Shown: positions 32,725 to 42,009 of the stretch, piece after piece
Numbering within the stretch: position 1 is the first letter of the stretch
Layout: every line of letters starts with the position of its first letter
Assembly: GCA_007130885.1 (NCBI GenBank)
Contig: SLRQ01000065.1
Span: 62,001-126,000, forward strand
From: Deltaproteobacteria bacterium
GTDB taxonomy: Bacteria; Myxococcota; Myxococcia; SLRQ01
Direction: 5' to 3'
Length of the DNA stretch: 64,000 bases
Notes under the pieces: generated by a model
Databases searched by the model: none
What the model saw: the letters and a program-made list of their open reading frames with translations, nothing else
Told to the model about the DNA's origin: nothing
Translations under genes and position numbers: made by a program

Positions 32725-33126
32725 ATGGAAAGCATCCTTTTAGTGGCACTCATGGTTCTGGGGGCGGCGGCCTTTGCGTGGCTGGCTCCGCGCTTGTTTG
32801 GTGCTCACGCCGGCGATGAAGTCGAGGACAACGACATTCCCAACGACATTCCAGAGGTGCCCGCGGAGGTCGATCTGCCAATCGACGGCAGTCTCGATCT
32901 GCACACCTTCTCTCCCAAGGAGGTCGGCCGCCTGGTACCCGACTGGCTGGATATCTGCAGGGAGAAAGGGCTGAGAGAGGTCAGGATCATCCACGGTAAA
33001 GGTAAGGGCGTACTAAGAAGACAGGTGCACGTGATCCTGGATCGCCACGAATCGGTGGAAGGCTATGAGCTTGCCGGCTCGGGTCGCGGTTCCTGGGGTG
33101 CCACCGTGGTCAGGCTTCGGCGGTGA
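32725..33126 (+). CDS. Membrane-anchored Smr-domain protein
   Basis: This 133-residue protein has one N-terminal hydrophobic helix (about residues 4-20, possibly an uncleaved anchor), an acidic Pro-rich linker, then a complete Smr domain. The domain shows DLHTFSPKEV, VRIIHGKGKGVLRR and a final GSWGATVVRL. Smr domains are small endonuclease or RNA-nicking modules, known from MutS2, SmrA/SmrB in ribosome rescue, and others. The IHGKGxGxLR motif is intact. An Smr domain placed next to the membrane is less usual than a cytoplasmic one. It is a single gene, 86 bp ahead of the MFS transporter. Confidence 0.85.
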   Translation: MESILLVALMVLGAAAFAWLAPRLFGAHAGDEVEDNDIPNDIPEVPAEVDLPIDGSLDLHTFSPKEVGRLVPDWLDICREKGLREVRIIHGKGKGVLRRQVHVILDRHESVEGYELAGSGRGSWGATVVRLRR

Positions 33127-33212
33127 GGGCGGCTCGCTGGGGAAATCGTTGTTACTTTCGCTTGGGTTCCGGTAGCCTGCCCTGCCATTCGGCCGGGCGG
33201 AGGTGAGCGCAA

Positions 33213-34514
33213 GTGGCGGAGACTGCCAGTCCACCAGAAGAAGCAGAGCGGGCCGATCATCGAGGCACATTCGCATCCCTACGGCTGCGCAACTATCGGT
33301 TGCTCTGGCTGGGTCAGACTTTCCATGCCGCTGCTTTGTGGATGGAGCATGTAGCCCGGCCGTGGCTCGTTCTCCTTCTAACCGGAGACGATCCGGTTCA
33401 CGTGGGCGGCGTCATCGCGGTTCAAATGCTCCCACAGCTGCTCTTCGGACCTTGGGCCGGTGTCATTGCCGACTGGTTCGATCGACGAACGATCCTAGTT
33501 CGAACCAAACGTTTGGCTCTAGTGATGAACTGCGCCTTCGCATTTCTGCTTCTAGGAGGCTTCATCACGCTTTGGCAGGTCTACGTCTTTGCCTTCTTGC
33601 GGGGTGCGCTCATGGCTTTCGACCAGCCGGCAAGGCAGACGCTCATCGCGACCCTCGTTCCATCGGGGCTGCTCACCAACGCCATAGCGTTGATGAGCTC
33701 CACGCAGAACGTGATGCGCATTCTCGGGGTTTCAATAGCCGGTGCCTTGATAGCCGTCGTAGGAGTGCCGGGTGCCTGGTTGGCCATAGTTGCCTTTCTC
33801 GTCGGTGCGGTAGTGGCCACCCAAAGGATTGATTTGCTGGACGGGACTCCGCCCGGCAATCAAGGAGGCCTTCGAGGGATGGGGCGTGACCTCATGGCGG
33901 GAGCCCGCTTCGCCATCCGCAGGCCGGAGATAAGAGGCGTTCTGCTTCTATCGTTTGTTTTCTTTACATTCGGCATGGCGTACATGCAGGTTTTTCTGCC
34001 ACTCTTCGCCCGCTTCCAGTTCGGTATCGGCGCCCCCGGGCTATCCGTGCTGAGCGCGACGGCGGCCGCGGGGGCTCTGCTCGGTGCCCTTGTGGTGGCC
34101 ACTCGCCGGCCGCGGCGACTTGGAGCCATTCTCCCGGTGGTGTGTGCCGGTCTGGGGCTGGCCCTGGTTTTTTTCGCGGCGTCCTGGTCTTTTCCTCGGC
34201 CTTGGGATCTGGCGTTCGCTCTCCCGCTAATGATGGTCGTGGGAGTTACGCAGACGACTTATTTCTCTCTTTCCATGTCCGCGTTGCTCGCTGCCAGCCC
34301 AGACGAGATGCGTGGTCGTGTCATAAGTCTCTTATCGCTGGACCGGGCCACCACCGCGCTTGGGTCGTCCGTGGCGGGCTTCACGGTAGCGGCGCTGGGG
34401 GTCCAGTGGGCTCAAACCATTTACGGAACGGTGTGCGTAGTGGCCGGCTTGATGGTGCTCGTGTTCGCTACCCGGTTTCGCGAATTCAAGGTAGCAGGCC
34501 CCCGCCGTGAGTGA
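33213..34514 (+). CDS. MFS transporter (EntS/enterobactin exporter-like)
   Basis: This 433-residue protein has about twelve helices. It opens with FASLRLRNYRLLWLGQTFHAAALWME, typical of the MFS_3/EntS-like group of exporters. The helix 2-3 loop FGPWAGVIADWFDRRTILV is the MFS A-motif, with the conserved Asp-Arg. AFDQPARQTLIATLVP follows helix 4, and DEMRGRVISL is the equivalent loop of the second half. The start is a GTG at 33213 with GGAGGTGA 6 bases upstream. The substrate is not predictable; siderophore or drug efflux are the commonest in the group. It converges with the radical-SAM-like gene. Confidence 0.87.
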   Translation: MAETASPPEEAERADHRGTFASLRLRNYRLLWLGQTFHAAALWMEHVARPWLVLLLTGDDPVHVGGVIAVQMLPQLLFGPWAGVIADWFDRRTILVRTKRLALVMNCAFAFLLLGGFITLWQVYVFAFLRGALMAFDQPARQTLIATLVPSGLLTNAIALMSSTQNVMRILGVSIAGALIAVVGVPGAWLAIVAFLVGAVVATQRIDLLDGTPPGNQGGLRGMGRDLMAGARFAIRRPEIRGVLLLSFVFFTFGMAYMQVFLPLFARFQFGIGAPGLSVLSATAAAGALLGALVVATRRPRRLGAILPVVCAGLGLALVFFAASWSFPRPWDLAFALPLMMVVGVTQTTYFSLSMSALLAASPDEMRGRVISLLSLDRATTALGSSVAGFTVAALGVQWAQTIYGTVCVVAGLMVLVFATRFREFKVAGPRRE

Positions 34515-34564
34515 CTCGGCCCATATTTGAGTTGCGTTCTCACTAGCCCGTGGCGATGGCTGGC

Positions 34565-36490
34565 TCACTCTTTCCGGGCTTCGGCTCGAAGGCTTGCGGC
34601 GGCTGCTCCCAGCACCAGGCGCATTGCTTCCCGCTCCGCGTCTCCCACCGGAGCTTCTCGCGAGCCGTAGTACAACCCCAATATCCCATGGACCGCGAAG
34701 TACTTGCCGCCGGGATGGCGGGCCTCGACCACTACTTCGAGGGTCTTTCCGCCCCGCGAGAGTGTGGTTCGAAGGAGAGGCCATTCGCCCTCGATAGCGG
34801 CATCGATCTTTTCGATTGCAACACCCAGACGAGAAAGTGGTCTGCCGTAGCTCGAGCTCAGTCGGGTCTTCACGCCTCGCGCCATTCGCTCCCAAGGATT
34901 GGGCTCACGCGACCACTGCAACGAAGCCGGGAGATCATCTGTATCTGCCGCGCGACTGTTTCCGGAGACGCTCGATTTCCTTTTACCCAAAATCTTCCAT
35001 ACCTCGTCGAGGATCTCGGAGTTTGAAGGATCACCGGGAAGGTCCTCGATGGCGTCGATGCTTGCCTCGAGCAAGGCCAGCGGGTCATCCCTGAACCATG
35101 GTTCCTTACGAGCCCGCAAATATAGTGCTTGCATTCGTGGTGTTTCCGGATCGTCGCACGGAATGCTTTCATTGGGCTTGAAGCGCCTGACTATGGAGAA
35201 CACCCTGCCGACCTTAGGTTGCTGAAATCGCCAAGGCATCTCCGCCTCATCCCACGAAGTTATGCAGCCTGATTCGGGTGCGTAATCCCTGAAAGACGGG
35301 GAGGCCAACCCGTCTTCCACGGCCAGACGCGTGATGGGCCGGTCGGGCAATAGCTGCAGCGCGGAACCCAGATGCTCGAACAGCTCCCTCAATCCCAGTT
35401 CCCTGGCATGATGAATATTGTTTCGAAGATCTTCCATGGTGGTCCATGGAGTGAAAAGGATGAAGCCGAAGCTCGAGAACTCGAAGGTTTGCGGATAATC
35501 CACCTCCAGGCTCTTTATGGCCTTGAGGCCTTCCCTGATTGTTTTCGAGTCCAGGCCCTTGTTGAACCGAAGATTCTCTCGAGGCGATAGATTTTCGAGA
35601 CCCATGTTCCAAAGAGCGATTCGGTGCCCCCGGCGCTCCAAGGCCGGCATTGCCGAGCGTAGCTGCTGCTCGGCGCGAAGTATCTCGTCGATTCGACAGC
35701 TCAAGTGAAGAACGCAAGGCTCGAACCCTCTGGCCTCCATCTCCAGAGCCATTCGATCCATCTGACCCACGAGAGCAGTTCCTCGGATTTGGAACTCCCT
35801 ATCCTGGACCTTCGGATTGAGCGTTGCGAGAGACGCCTCCATTTGGCGAGCGGCGAGAGGTACCAGATCACCCGGTATGTGAGATGCCTCCTCTTTCCAG
35901 GATGCACAAAACGAGCACCCGCGAGGAGCTTCGAGATCTCTCAAATCGGTGTTCTTGAAATACGGGTTGGCCCTCACCGCGGGCATGTAGGAGCAGGTTC
36001 TCCCCAAAATCAACCACGCGAGAGGTCTAACCTGCCGGGCCGACTCATTGAAAGCTTCAGCGCGACAGTCGGGGGTTACTTGCAGCTCCAGGGGAACCTC
36101 GGCGGAACCAAGGCGGGAGCGGGGAATGCCGGCCCTCTTGAGACCCGCGCGCACCTCTCGCCAACTAGCAACGACATACAAGAAGCGAGCTTTGGGGGCG
36201 GAAGCTCGTAGCCGCTGGAACAGGTCTTCTTCGAGTCGCTCATTGAGCAGCACTTGCGTGGGCTTCCACTCGGCGATGACGCTCGTCAAACTGCAAGCTT
36301 CGTCGGCGGGGAGGGTGAAAACGAACTTGTCGGCGCCGAACCCTTCACCCGGCTCCACGCCGATGAAGAGACGCCGCACGTGGATACCATTTGCGGCCAG
36401 CAGCGACTGGATGAACGGAAAATACAGGTCCCGCTGTACTCGTAGGCGATCGGGGTTCAGAAGGTGAAGAAGAAGTACGCGTTTCGGCAC
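34565..36490 (-). CDS. Radical-SAM-like protein with atypical cysteine motif
   Basis: The 641-residue protein begins with KRVLLLHLLNPDR and a Rossmann-like N-terminal part (about 1-160) resembling cobalamin-binding or PLP-free regulatory domains. The middle has NPYFKNTDLRDLEAPRGCSFC, and later GFILFTPWTTMEDLRNNI, a phrase typical of the TIM barrel of B12-type radical SAM enzymes. The canonical CxxxCxxC is absent: only CxxC (Cys192, Cys195) remains, with Cys166 26 residues earlier (RTCSYMP). The C-terminal ~130 residues form a separate charged domain. Either an unusual cluster ligation or a non-catalytic relative is possible. It lies 127 bp after a trans-sulfuration enzyme gene on the same strand. 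Confidence 0.6.
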   Translation of the reverse strand: MPKRVLLLHLLNPDRLRVQRDLYFPFIQSLLAANGIHVRRLFIGVEPGEGFGADKFVFTLPADEACSLTSVIAEWKPTQVLLNERLEEDLFQRLRASAPKARFLYVVASWREVRAGLKRAGIPRSRLGSAEVPLELQVTPDCRAEAFNESARQVRPLAWLILGRTCSYMPAVRANPYFKNTDLRDLEAPRGCSFCASWKEEASHIPGDLVPLAARQMEASLATLNPKVQDREFQIRGTALVGQMDRMALEMEARGFEPCVLHLSCRIDEILRAEQQLRSAMPALERRGHRIALWNMGLENLSPRENLRFNKGLDSKTIREGLKAIKSLEVDYPQTFEFSSFGFILFTPWTTMEDLRNNIHHARELGLRELFEHLGSALQLLPDRPITRLAVEDGLASPSFRDYAPESGCITSWDEAEMPWRFQQPKVGRVFSIVRRFKPNESIPCDDPETPRMQALYLRARKEPWFRDDPLALLEASIDAIEDLPGDPSNSEILDEVWKILGKRKSSVSGNSRAADTDDLPASLQWSREPNPWERMARGVKTRLSSSYGRPLSRLGVAIEKIDAAIEGEWPLLRTTLSRGGKTLEVVVEARHPGGKYFAVHGILGLYYGSREAPVGDAEREAMRLVLGAAAASLRAEARKE

Positions 36491-36617
36491 GCTTTCGCCG
36501 CTCCCTTGGTCCGCCGACTGCTGGAGCCGGGCTGACCGTGTGCGCTATGTCCAGGATCATACAGGGGCTGTCCGTGACGGACAAGGAGACGATTCCTGCC
36601 CCAAATCGCCGGGTCGT

Positions 36618-37811
36618 CTACACAGCCTCGGGGTCATCTTCAAGCGCCTGCCGCAGATCCTCGATCAGATCATCGACGTCTTCTATGCCGACCGAGTACC
36701 TCACGAGGCCGTCGGTGATGTCGGCTTCGAGCCTCTCCTTTTCGGAGAAACCGGAGTGGGTCATCGAGGCGGGATGCTGAATCAGCGTTTCCACGCCACC
36801 GAGTGAAACGGCCAGCATGGCAAGCCGAACGCGGTTCATGAGGCGTTCACCCGCCTCGATCCCGCCTTTCAGCTCGAAGCTGATCATGGCACCCGGCCCT
36901 TCCATTTGCCGGAGCGCCAGCTCATGCTGAGGGTGGCTCTCCAGGCCTATGTAACGGACCCAAGCAACCTCCGGTCGGCTTTCGAGCCACCGGGCTATCT
37001 TGGTCGCCGATTCCTGTGCTTTGTCTATCCGCAAGGACAAAGTCTTTAGCCCGCGGTGTACCAAGAAGGCTTGATGCGGGTCCATGTTGCAGCCCGTCAC
37101 GATCATTATCTTGCGAAGCCGTGTGGCGATCGTCGGGTCTTTTGCTATGAGAATGCCGCCTACCACGTCGGCGTGACCATTGATGAACTTCGTTACGGAG
37201 TGGAGCACCACATCGGCGCCTAGCGAAAAAGGCCGCTGCAGGTGCGGAGAGGCGAAGGTGCTGTCCACTACGAGCAATGCATCGTTTGCGTGCGCAATAT
37301 CCGCCACGGCCTGAAGGTCGGTGATCTGCATGCCCGGGTTCGCGGGGGTTTCGACATAGATCATACGGGTATTCGGCTTGATCGCTCGTTTGACTTTTTC
37401 TATGTCGGAGGTGTCGACATATGTGGATTGTACGTTGAACTTCGAGAAGTGCTGTTCCATCAAAGTTCGCGATGGTCCATAAACCGAGGCGGTGCTGACC
37501 ATGTGATCGCCGCTTTGAAGTAGGGCGAAGTACGCTGTTGTTACAGCCGCCATTCCCGAGCTGGTAGCGATCGCGCCCTCTCCTCCCTCGAGCGCGTTAA
37601 CGCATTCCTCGAGCGCGTTTATCGTGGGGTTGCCGATACGGGTGTAGATATAACCGTCGGCTTTTCCGGCGAAGCGGTCGGCTCCCTGCCTGGCGTTTTC
37701 GAAAACGAAGGTCGAGGTTTGATAGATCGGCGTTACCGCGCTGCCGCAGTCATCCGGTGAACCGCCGGCGTGAATGAGCTTTGATGCGAACCCGCTTGCC
37801 TTGCTATCCAT
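36618..37811 (-). CDS. Cys/Met metabolism PLP enzyme (cystathionine/methionine gamma-lyase-like)
   Basis: This 397-residue trans-sulfuration enzyme has the N-terminal SKLIHAGGSPD, TPIYQTSTF, YIYTRIGNPT, SSGMAAVTTA, VYGPSR, ETPANP, VDSTFASPHLQRP and the PLP Lys in HSVTKFINGHADVVGG. The C-terminal SLGGVETLIQHPASMTHSGF is conserved in the family. The methionine-gamma-lyase active Cys after YG is replaced by Pro-Ser, so cystathionine gamma-lyase/synthase or O-acetylhomoserine sulfhydrylase activity is as likely. AGGAG lies 7 bases before ATG 37811. Confidence 0.9.
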   Translation of the reverse strand: MDSKASGFASKLIHAGGSPDDCGSAVTPIYQTSTFVFENARQGADRFAGKADGYIYTRIGNPTINALEECVNALEGGEGAIATSSGMAAVTTAYFALLQSGDHMVSTASVYGPSRTLMEQHFSKFNVQSTYVDTSDIEKVKRAIKPNTRMIYVETPANPGMQITDLQAVADIAHANDALLVVDSTFASPHLQRPFSLGADVVLHSVTKFINGHADVVGGILIAKDPTIATRLRKIMIVTGCNMDPHQAFLVHRGLKTLSLRIDKAQESATKIARWLESRPEVAWVRYIGLESHPQHELALRQMEGPGAMISFELKGGIEAGERLMNRVRLAMLAVSLGGVETLIQHPASMTHSGFSEKERLEADITDGLVRYSVGIEDVDDLIEDLRQALEDDPEAV

Positions 37812-38055
37812 GACTTACTCCTTTTGCTGTGTCCCGATGGCTGGGGGAGTTGTTCCGCGGCCAATCCATGGGTGCTTTTCGGCGGTTGATTCGAGACGAT
37901 TCTCTTGCAGCGTTCACGGCACTATCCGTTTGTTCTCCGGCGATCAAGCCCGCCGCTCGAGCCCGCCGCTCGAGCAGTTGGTTGAATCGTTTCGCCGTGG
38001 TAGAGTTCCTAGAATCGCTAGGACTCTGTGAATCTCGAAAGGTTGGGGTGGAGGC

Positions 38056-39033
38056 ATGAGGACCAATTCTTTTTTCGTCGTGGTGGTCGTGATTCTTTTC
38101 TTGGGGGCAACTGGTTGCGAGTCTCGGATTACCGGCCATGAGGGCAACCTCGAGTTCTCATATCCGGCCGACGACCGGCCTGGGGACTTCAATAAGCCCA
38201 TTGCGGTCGGAGCCAAGCTCGAACTGAAAGTCGAGGAAGCGGGCACTAGGAGGACGGTTGATCTGCAAAGCGCCGAAACCGACGATCCGGAGATACTCTC
38301 GGTCGTCAGCTTCTCCGGGCAGCACTTCATCCTACAAGGAGAGGGGTCGGGCAGCGCCTTGGTCTCGGTGACGGCACAGGTTCCGTCGGGGGACGTCGTT
38401 TCCGACTCGGTCAGCATGCTCGGCCGCGAACCCGAGGTCCTCAAGCTCAACCATACTTGTGACTCCGGAGCTCACGCGCATTACCTCGTAGACCACGACG
38501 TCTTGGTCGCCTTCGACATGGAGATGTCCAACGGGCAGCCGGTGATCGGCTACGGCTACCATCCCGTCGAGTTCGATCCCGCCGATGGAGTGGAACTCAA
38601 TGTGACCACCAAGGACCAGCAGTTCATGCACCTCCGTACTAGAGAATCGCCTGGAGAGGTCACGATCTTGTCGCAGTTGGACGACACAGAGGCGACGATG
38701 GTCTTGGTGGAGAAACAAGATATCGATGGCTGCCGGATTGGTCCCGGTGAGCAGGGCCCCGCCATCGTTGGGTTCGAACGCGTCTATCATCTCTTGCCCA
38801 CCGTCGGGGATGATCCGGTATGCCAGGCTGTGATGGAGTTCACGGTCGAGGCCGAGACTCCGGAGATTTGCTCGGTGAAGGTGGTTGGAGCTCCTGTTCA
38901 TCCAGATCTTGCGAACGAGAGAGGATGGATACGACTGGATCCGCACGAAGCCGGAACCTGCACGTTCACGGCGACTTTTTCGGAAGGCACGGACGCGACC
39001 GAATCGATCAGCGTAGAGGTAAAGGACCCCTAG
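38056..39033 (+). CDS. Lipoprotein with Ig-like (BIG2-type) domains, unknown function
   Basis: This 325-residue protein has a signal peptide ending in the lipobox LGATGC (Cys21). The mature part is acidic and beta-rich; phrases such as DDPEILSVVS...FILQGEGSGSALVSVTA and TPEICSVKVVG...AGTCTFTATFSEGT resemble bacterial Ig-like (BIG2) repeats, one near 60-120 and one at the C-terminus. Six mature Cys residues suggest disulfides. GGAGG stands before the ATG. It has no operon partner: the upstream gene is divergent and the downstream mla operon convergent. Function unknown; a surface location is inferred from the lipobox. Confidence 0.75.
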   Translation: MRTNSFFVVVVVILFLGATGCESRITGHEGNLEFSYPADDRPGDFNKPIAVGAKLELKVEEAGTRRTVDLQSAETDDPEILSVVSFSGQHFILQGEGSGSALVSVTAQVPSGDVVSDSVSMLGREPEVLKLNHTCDSGAHAHYLVDHDVLVAFDMEMSNGQPVIGYGYHPVEFDPADGVELNVTTKDQQFMHLRTRESPGEVTILSQLDDTEATMVLVEKQDIDGCRIGPGEQGPAIVGFERVYHLLPTVGDDPVCQAVMEFTVEAETPEICSVKVVGAPVHPDLANERGWIRLDPHEAGTCTFTATFSEGTDATESISVEVKDP

Positions 39034-39228
39034 CCGAGTTCCCTTGGGCACCCTGACCTAGCGCTTCAGCCGCTCGTGCCCCGGCAAAAGACGAGACAAA
39101 TCCAACACTCGCAGGTCTTGTAAAGGACGTTTCGATGTAGACTGAATGGGTAATCTCACCAGCTTCATCGCCGGGCATAAGGCATTGTAGCAAGGTGGCG
39201 GCGGCAACACACTTGGAGCTTTAATCTT

Positions 39229-40365
39229 CTACTCTCCGAGTCCACGCGCATCGCGCAGCCGCTCGAGAAAGAGCCTCTGCGCATGCTCCAGCTCCTCCGC
39301 GCTCTCGAGGAGCAGCCCGAGCAACGACTCCAGCCGCTCCTCGTCCACGGCCGGCTCGCTCGCGGCCGCTTCCACGGACGAGGTCGCGGCCCGGATGTCG
39401 CCCGCCGCCCGGGAGAAGGCGCGGGCAGAGTCGTAGATTAGCTGATACTCCTCCAGAGGTTCCTCCGGTCTGTGGAGCAGCCGCCACGGGCTCCTGCGCA
39501 GGTCTCCAATCGCCAGCTCCAGATCCTGCCCGGCTCGGCTCAAGGAGACCACCACGTCCTCGATGCGCCCCCTTTGCCCGAGCCACAGGTTCCTTACGCC
39601 CCGCATGAGCTCGGCGGCGTCGGTAGCGGCCGGCTCCAGCGCGGCCAGGCTCTCTTGGAGCGAGAGCAGGGCGCTCTGGGAGCCATCCAGAGCCGAATCG
39701 AGGCGGTTGAGCGTGGGCTCGGCTCTAGTCTCCAGCGTCCCGGCGAGGCGTTCCGCGCTGCGCACGGTCGTCCGAAGCGCGTCCCGGTTCTCGTCGAGCA
39801 CCGCGGCGACGGTCGCGCTCGTCTCGTCTATCGTAAGGAAGGCTTCGCTCAGGGTACCGAAGGTCTCCTCCATTACCGGCAATGTGGACTCGAGCGCCTG
39901 CGCGATGAGCTGCGAGATCTCGACTTGGAGCTCGGCCAAGAGATCGAACATGTCGTCGAAGGCCCGAGACGTTCCAGGGACAGGCTCGTCGGGGGCCAGG
40001 GTCACGCCGTCGCCGAGCGCCGTAACGTCGAGGAATGCATCGCCCGCCAGGCCGCTGCCTACCATCACTCGGGCTCCTTCCCGGAGCACGAACCTTTCGG
40101 GCAGCTCGAAGCTCACGCGAACATGGGCACGCCCGTCCTCGGCCACGGCCTCGACACTGCGAACGGTGCCTACTCTCACCCCACCTACACGCGCCTCGGA
40201 GCCCGGCCGGAGCCCGCTTACGCCCTCATCCAAGGGAAAGACCGCGATGCGCTCGGGTTGAGGGCTCAGGAAGCCGCCGGCTATGGCCCACGCCATCGCC
40301 AGCACCACGACGATGCTCACCAGGACGAGTATGCCCACCTTGAGTGCTGAGGCGCCGTTCTCCAT
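39229..40365 (-). CDS. mlaD: MlaD-type MCE-domain lipid-binding protein
   Basis: This 378-residue protein has one N-terminal transmembrane helix (about 8-30), then an MCE domain (about 36-125) with DEGVSGLRPGSEARVGGVRVGTV, the family signature. A long alpha-helical Ala/Glu/Leu-rich tail (about 150-375) looks like coiled coil. E. coli MlaD is only about 183 residues, so the tail resembles longer myxobacterial or mycobacterial MCE proteins that can form a periplasmic tunnel. It is the last gene of the operon, 3 bp after mlaF. Role: retrograde or anterograde phospholipid transfer between membranes. Confidence 0.92.
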   Translation of the reverse strand: MENGASALKVGILVLVSIVVVLAMAWAIAGGFLSPQPERIAVFPLDEGVSGLRPGSEARVGGVRVGTVRSVEAVAEDGRAHVRVSFELPERFVLREGARVMVGSGLAGDAFLDVTALGDGVTLAPDEPVPGTSRAFDDMFDLLAELQVEISQLIAQALESTLPVMEETFGTLSEAFLTIDETSATVAAVLDENRDALRTTVRSAERLAGTLETRAEPTLNRLDSALDGSQSALLSLQESLAALEPAATDAAELMRGVRNLWLGQRGRIEDVVVSLSRAGQDLELAIGDLRRSPWRLLHRPEEPLEEYQLIYDSARAFSRAAGDIRAATSSVEAAASEPAVDEERLESLLGLLLESAEELEHAQRLFLERLRDARGLGE

Positions 40366-40368
40366 GAT

Positions 40369-41175
40369 CTAGCCATCCAAGGTCAAGAGGTCTTCGTAGT
40401 AACCGGCGAGATCGATCCGCTCGGTCATGGGGCCGCGGCTCCTTCCATGCAAGAACTGCTCGACGAGGGGATCCCGAGAGGCCCAAAGCTCCTTCGGAGA
40501 TCCCTCGGCCGCCACTCTGCCGCCGTCCAGGAGCACTATGCGATCGGCTACGCGCCGTGCCGTCTCCAGGCTGTGCGTAACAACTACGCTCGTCACGCCG
40601 AGACCCTCGTTCAGCTTCAGCATCAGCTCGTTGATGTGGGCCGCCGTAACCGCGTCGAGTCCCGCGGTGGGTTCATCGTAGAAGAGCACTCGAGGCTCCA
40701 TGGCCAGAGCCCAGGCAATGCCCGCTCGCTTGAGCATTCCGCCCGAAAGCTCGTGAGGAAAGCTTCGCGCCCACTCCCGAAGCTCCACGAGCTGCAGCTT
40801 CAGGCGCACGATGGTGCGAATCAGCGTCTCGGGAAGCTCGGTGTGGTAACGCAGCGGCAACGCTACGTTGTCGGCCAGCGAGAGCGAGCCGAGAAGACCG
40901 CCCATCTGAAATGCTATGCCGATGGACTTTCGGTAGCCGTCCTTCTCTCTTTCGCTCATTCGGCCGATGTCCCGGCCGTCTATGAGAATCTTGCCGCTGT
41001 CCGGCCTGGTCTGCCCGGCCATCAGATCGAGGAGAGTGGTCTTGCCGCTTCCCGAGGCGCCGACGATGACCAGCTTCTCGCCTAGCGCCACCGTCAGGGA
41101 TATGTCCCGCAGCACGTTTATGCGCCCGAAGGACTTGCTCAAGCTCTCGATCTCTATCAGCGTTCCCCCTTTCAT
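40369..41175 (-). CDS. mlaF: MlaF-type ABC transporter ATPase
   Basis: This 268-residue ATPase has Walker A GASGSGKTT (near 40), Q-loop IAFQMGGLLGSLS, signature LSGGMLKRAGIAWAL, Walker B VLFYDEPTAGLD and an H-switch VVVTHSLET. The LSGGM followed by KR, and the Q-loop FQMGGL, are typical of Mla/MCE-system ATPases rather than of import or export families. It energises MlaE. The C-terminal 25 residues (after FLHGRSRG) may contact a partner, as MlaB does in E. coli. It sits 9 bp after mlaE and 3 bp before mlaD. Confidence 0.94.
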   Translation of the reverse strand: MKGGTLIEIESLSKSFGRINVLRDISLTVALGEKLVIVGASGSGKTTLLDLMAGQTRPDSGKILIDGRDIGRMSEREKDGYRKSIGIAFQMGGLLGSLSLADNVALPLRYHTELPETLIRTIVRLKLQLVELREWARSFPHELSGGMLKRAGIAWALAMEPRVLFYDEPTAGLDAVTAAHINELMLKLNEGLGVTSVVVTHSLETARRVADRIVLLDGGRVAAEGSPKELWASRDPLVEQFLHGRSRGPMTERIDLAGYYEDLLTLDG

Positions 41176-41184
41176 CGCTGTTCC

Positions 41185-42009
41185 TCAACGCTCGAAGGCA
41201 TAGAAGACCGCTGTAACGGCCAGGTCCGCGATGATTAGCGCGACGATGGTAGCCACCACGGTGTATGTTGTGGCGAAGCCGACGCTGCGCGCGCTCTTGG
41301 ATACGCCGAGCCCCATTCGGCAGGCGATGAGCCCGATCAAGAGGCCGAACACGACCCCTTTTATGAGCCCCGTGTAGAGGTCAGAGGGGAGAGCGCCCTC
41401 GAAGCTGCGCTGAAGGTACAGCAGCGGCGCCGCATGCATTACGAGCATCGCGGTGACCATGCCGCCGAGAACGCCCATGAGGTTCGCCAGTACGACCAGG
41501 CACAGCGTCATGACCACGGTGGCCAACACCCGTGGGACGACGAGGTAGGAGAGAGGAGGGATGGCGTGGCTTCGTAGAGCGTCGATCTCCTCGTGAACCT
41601 TCATGGTGCCGAGTTCGGCGGCTATGCTCGCTCCCGCGAAGCCGGTAAGAACGACTGCCGCGATGAGCGGGCCCAGCTCACGTAGCATGGAGATAGTGAC
41701 GAAAACCGGTGCCTGCGCTTCCGCGCCGTAGCGCGCCATGATGGGGGCAAGCTGAAGCGTGAGGATGGCGCCGACCGCGAAGGTAACCAGGCTCACTATT
41801 CCAACTGCTCGAACGCCAACTCGCCGCATCTGCCCGATCAGGTTCTCCCAGCCGTGTCGTAGACCGGGCTTCCTAGCCAGTGTCTCCGGGATGGCTCGCA
41901 CGACCTGAAACAAGAGGAGCGAGGTCGTACCCACGGAGTCGATGATCGAGATCGTTCTCTCTCCGAGCCAAGTCACCGGCCCGAGGGCCCGATGCTTACC
42001 GGCGCTCAT
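41185..42009 (-). CDS. mlaE: MlaE-type lipid ABC transporter permease
   Basis: This 274-residue permease has an N-terminal amphipathic stretch and about five to six membrane segments. Family motifs include VGIVSLVTFAVGAILTLQ, RELGPLIAAVVLTGFAGASIAAELGTMKVHEEIDALR (the coupling region with EIDAL), VVPRVLATVVM and GLIKGVVFGLLIGLIAC. It forms the membrane channel of the MlaFEDB-like complex. Its ATG overlaps the stop of the STAS gene upstream as ATGA, so synthesis of the two is coupled. Confidence 0.93.
   Translation of the reverse strand: MSAGKHRALGPVTWLGERTISIIDSVGTTSLLLFQVVRAIPETLARKPGLRHGWENLIGQMRRVGVRAVGIVSLVTFAVGAILTLQLAPIMARYGAEAQAPVFVTISMLRELGPLIAAVVLTGFAGASIAAELGTMKVHEEIDALRSHAIPPLSYLVVPRVLATVVMTLCLVVLANLMGVLGGMVTAMLVMHAAPLLYLQRSFEGALPSDLYTGLIKGVVFGLLIGLIACRMGLGVSKSARSVGFATTYTVVATIVALIIADLAVTAVFYAFER

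Noticed and set aside
36569..36583. Hairpin TGTCCG-TGA-CGGACA downstream of the trans-sulfuration gene, considered as terminator
   Set aside because: Short stem, no T-run, and the following gene lies on the same strand; no support for termination.
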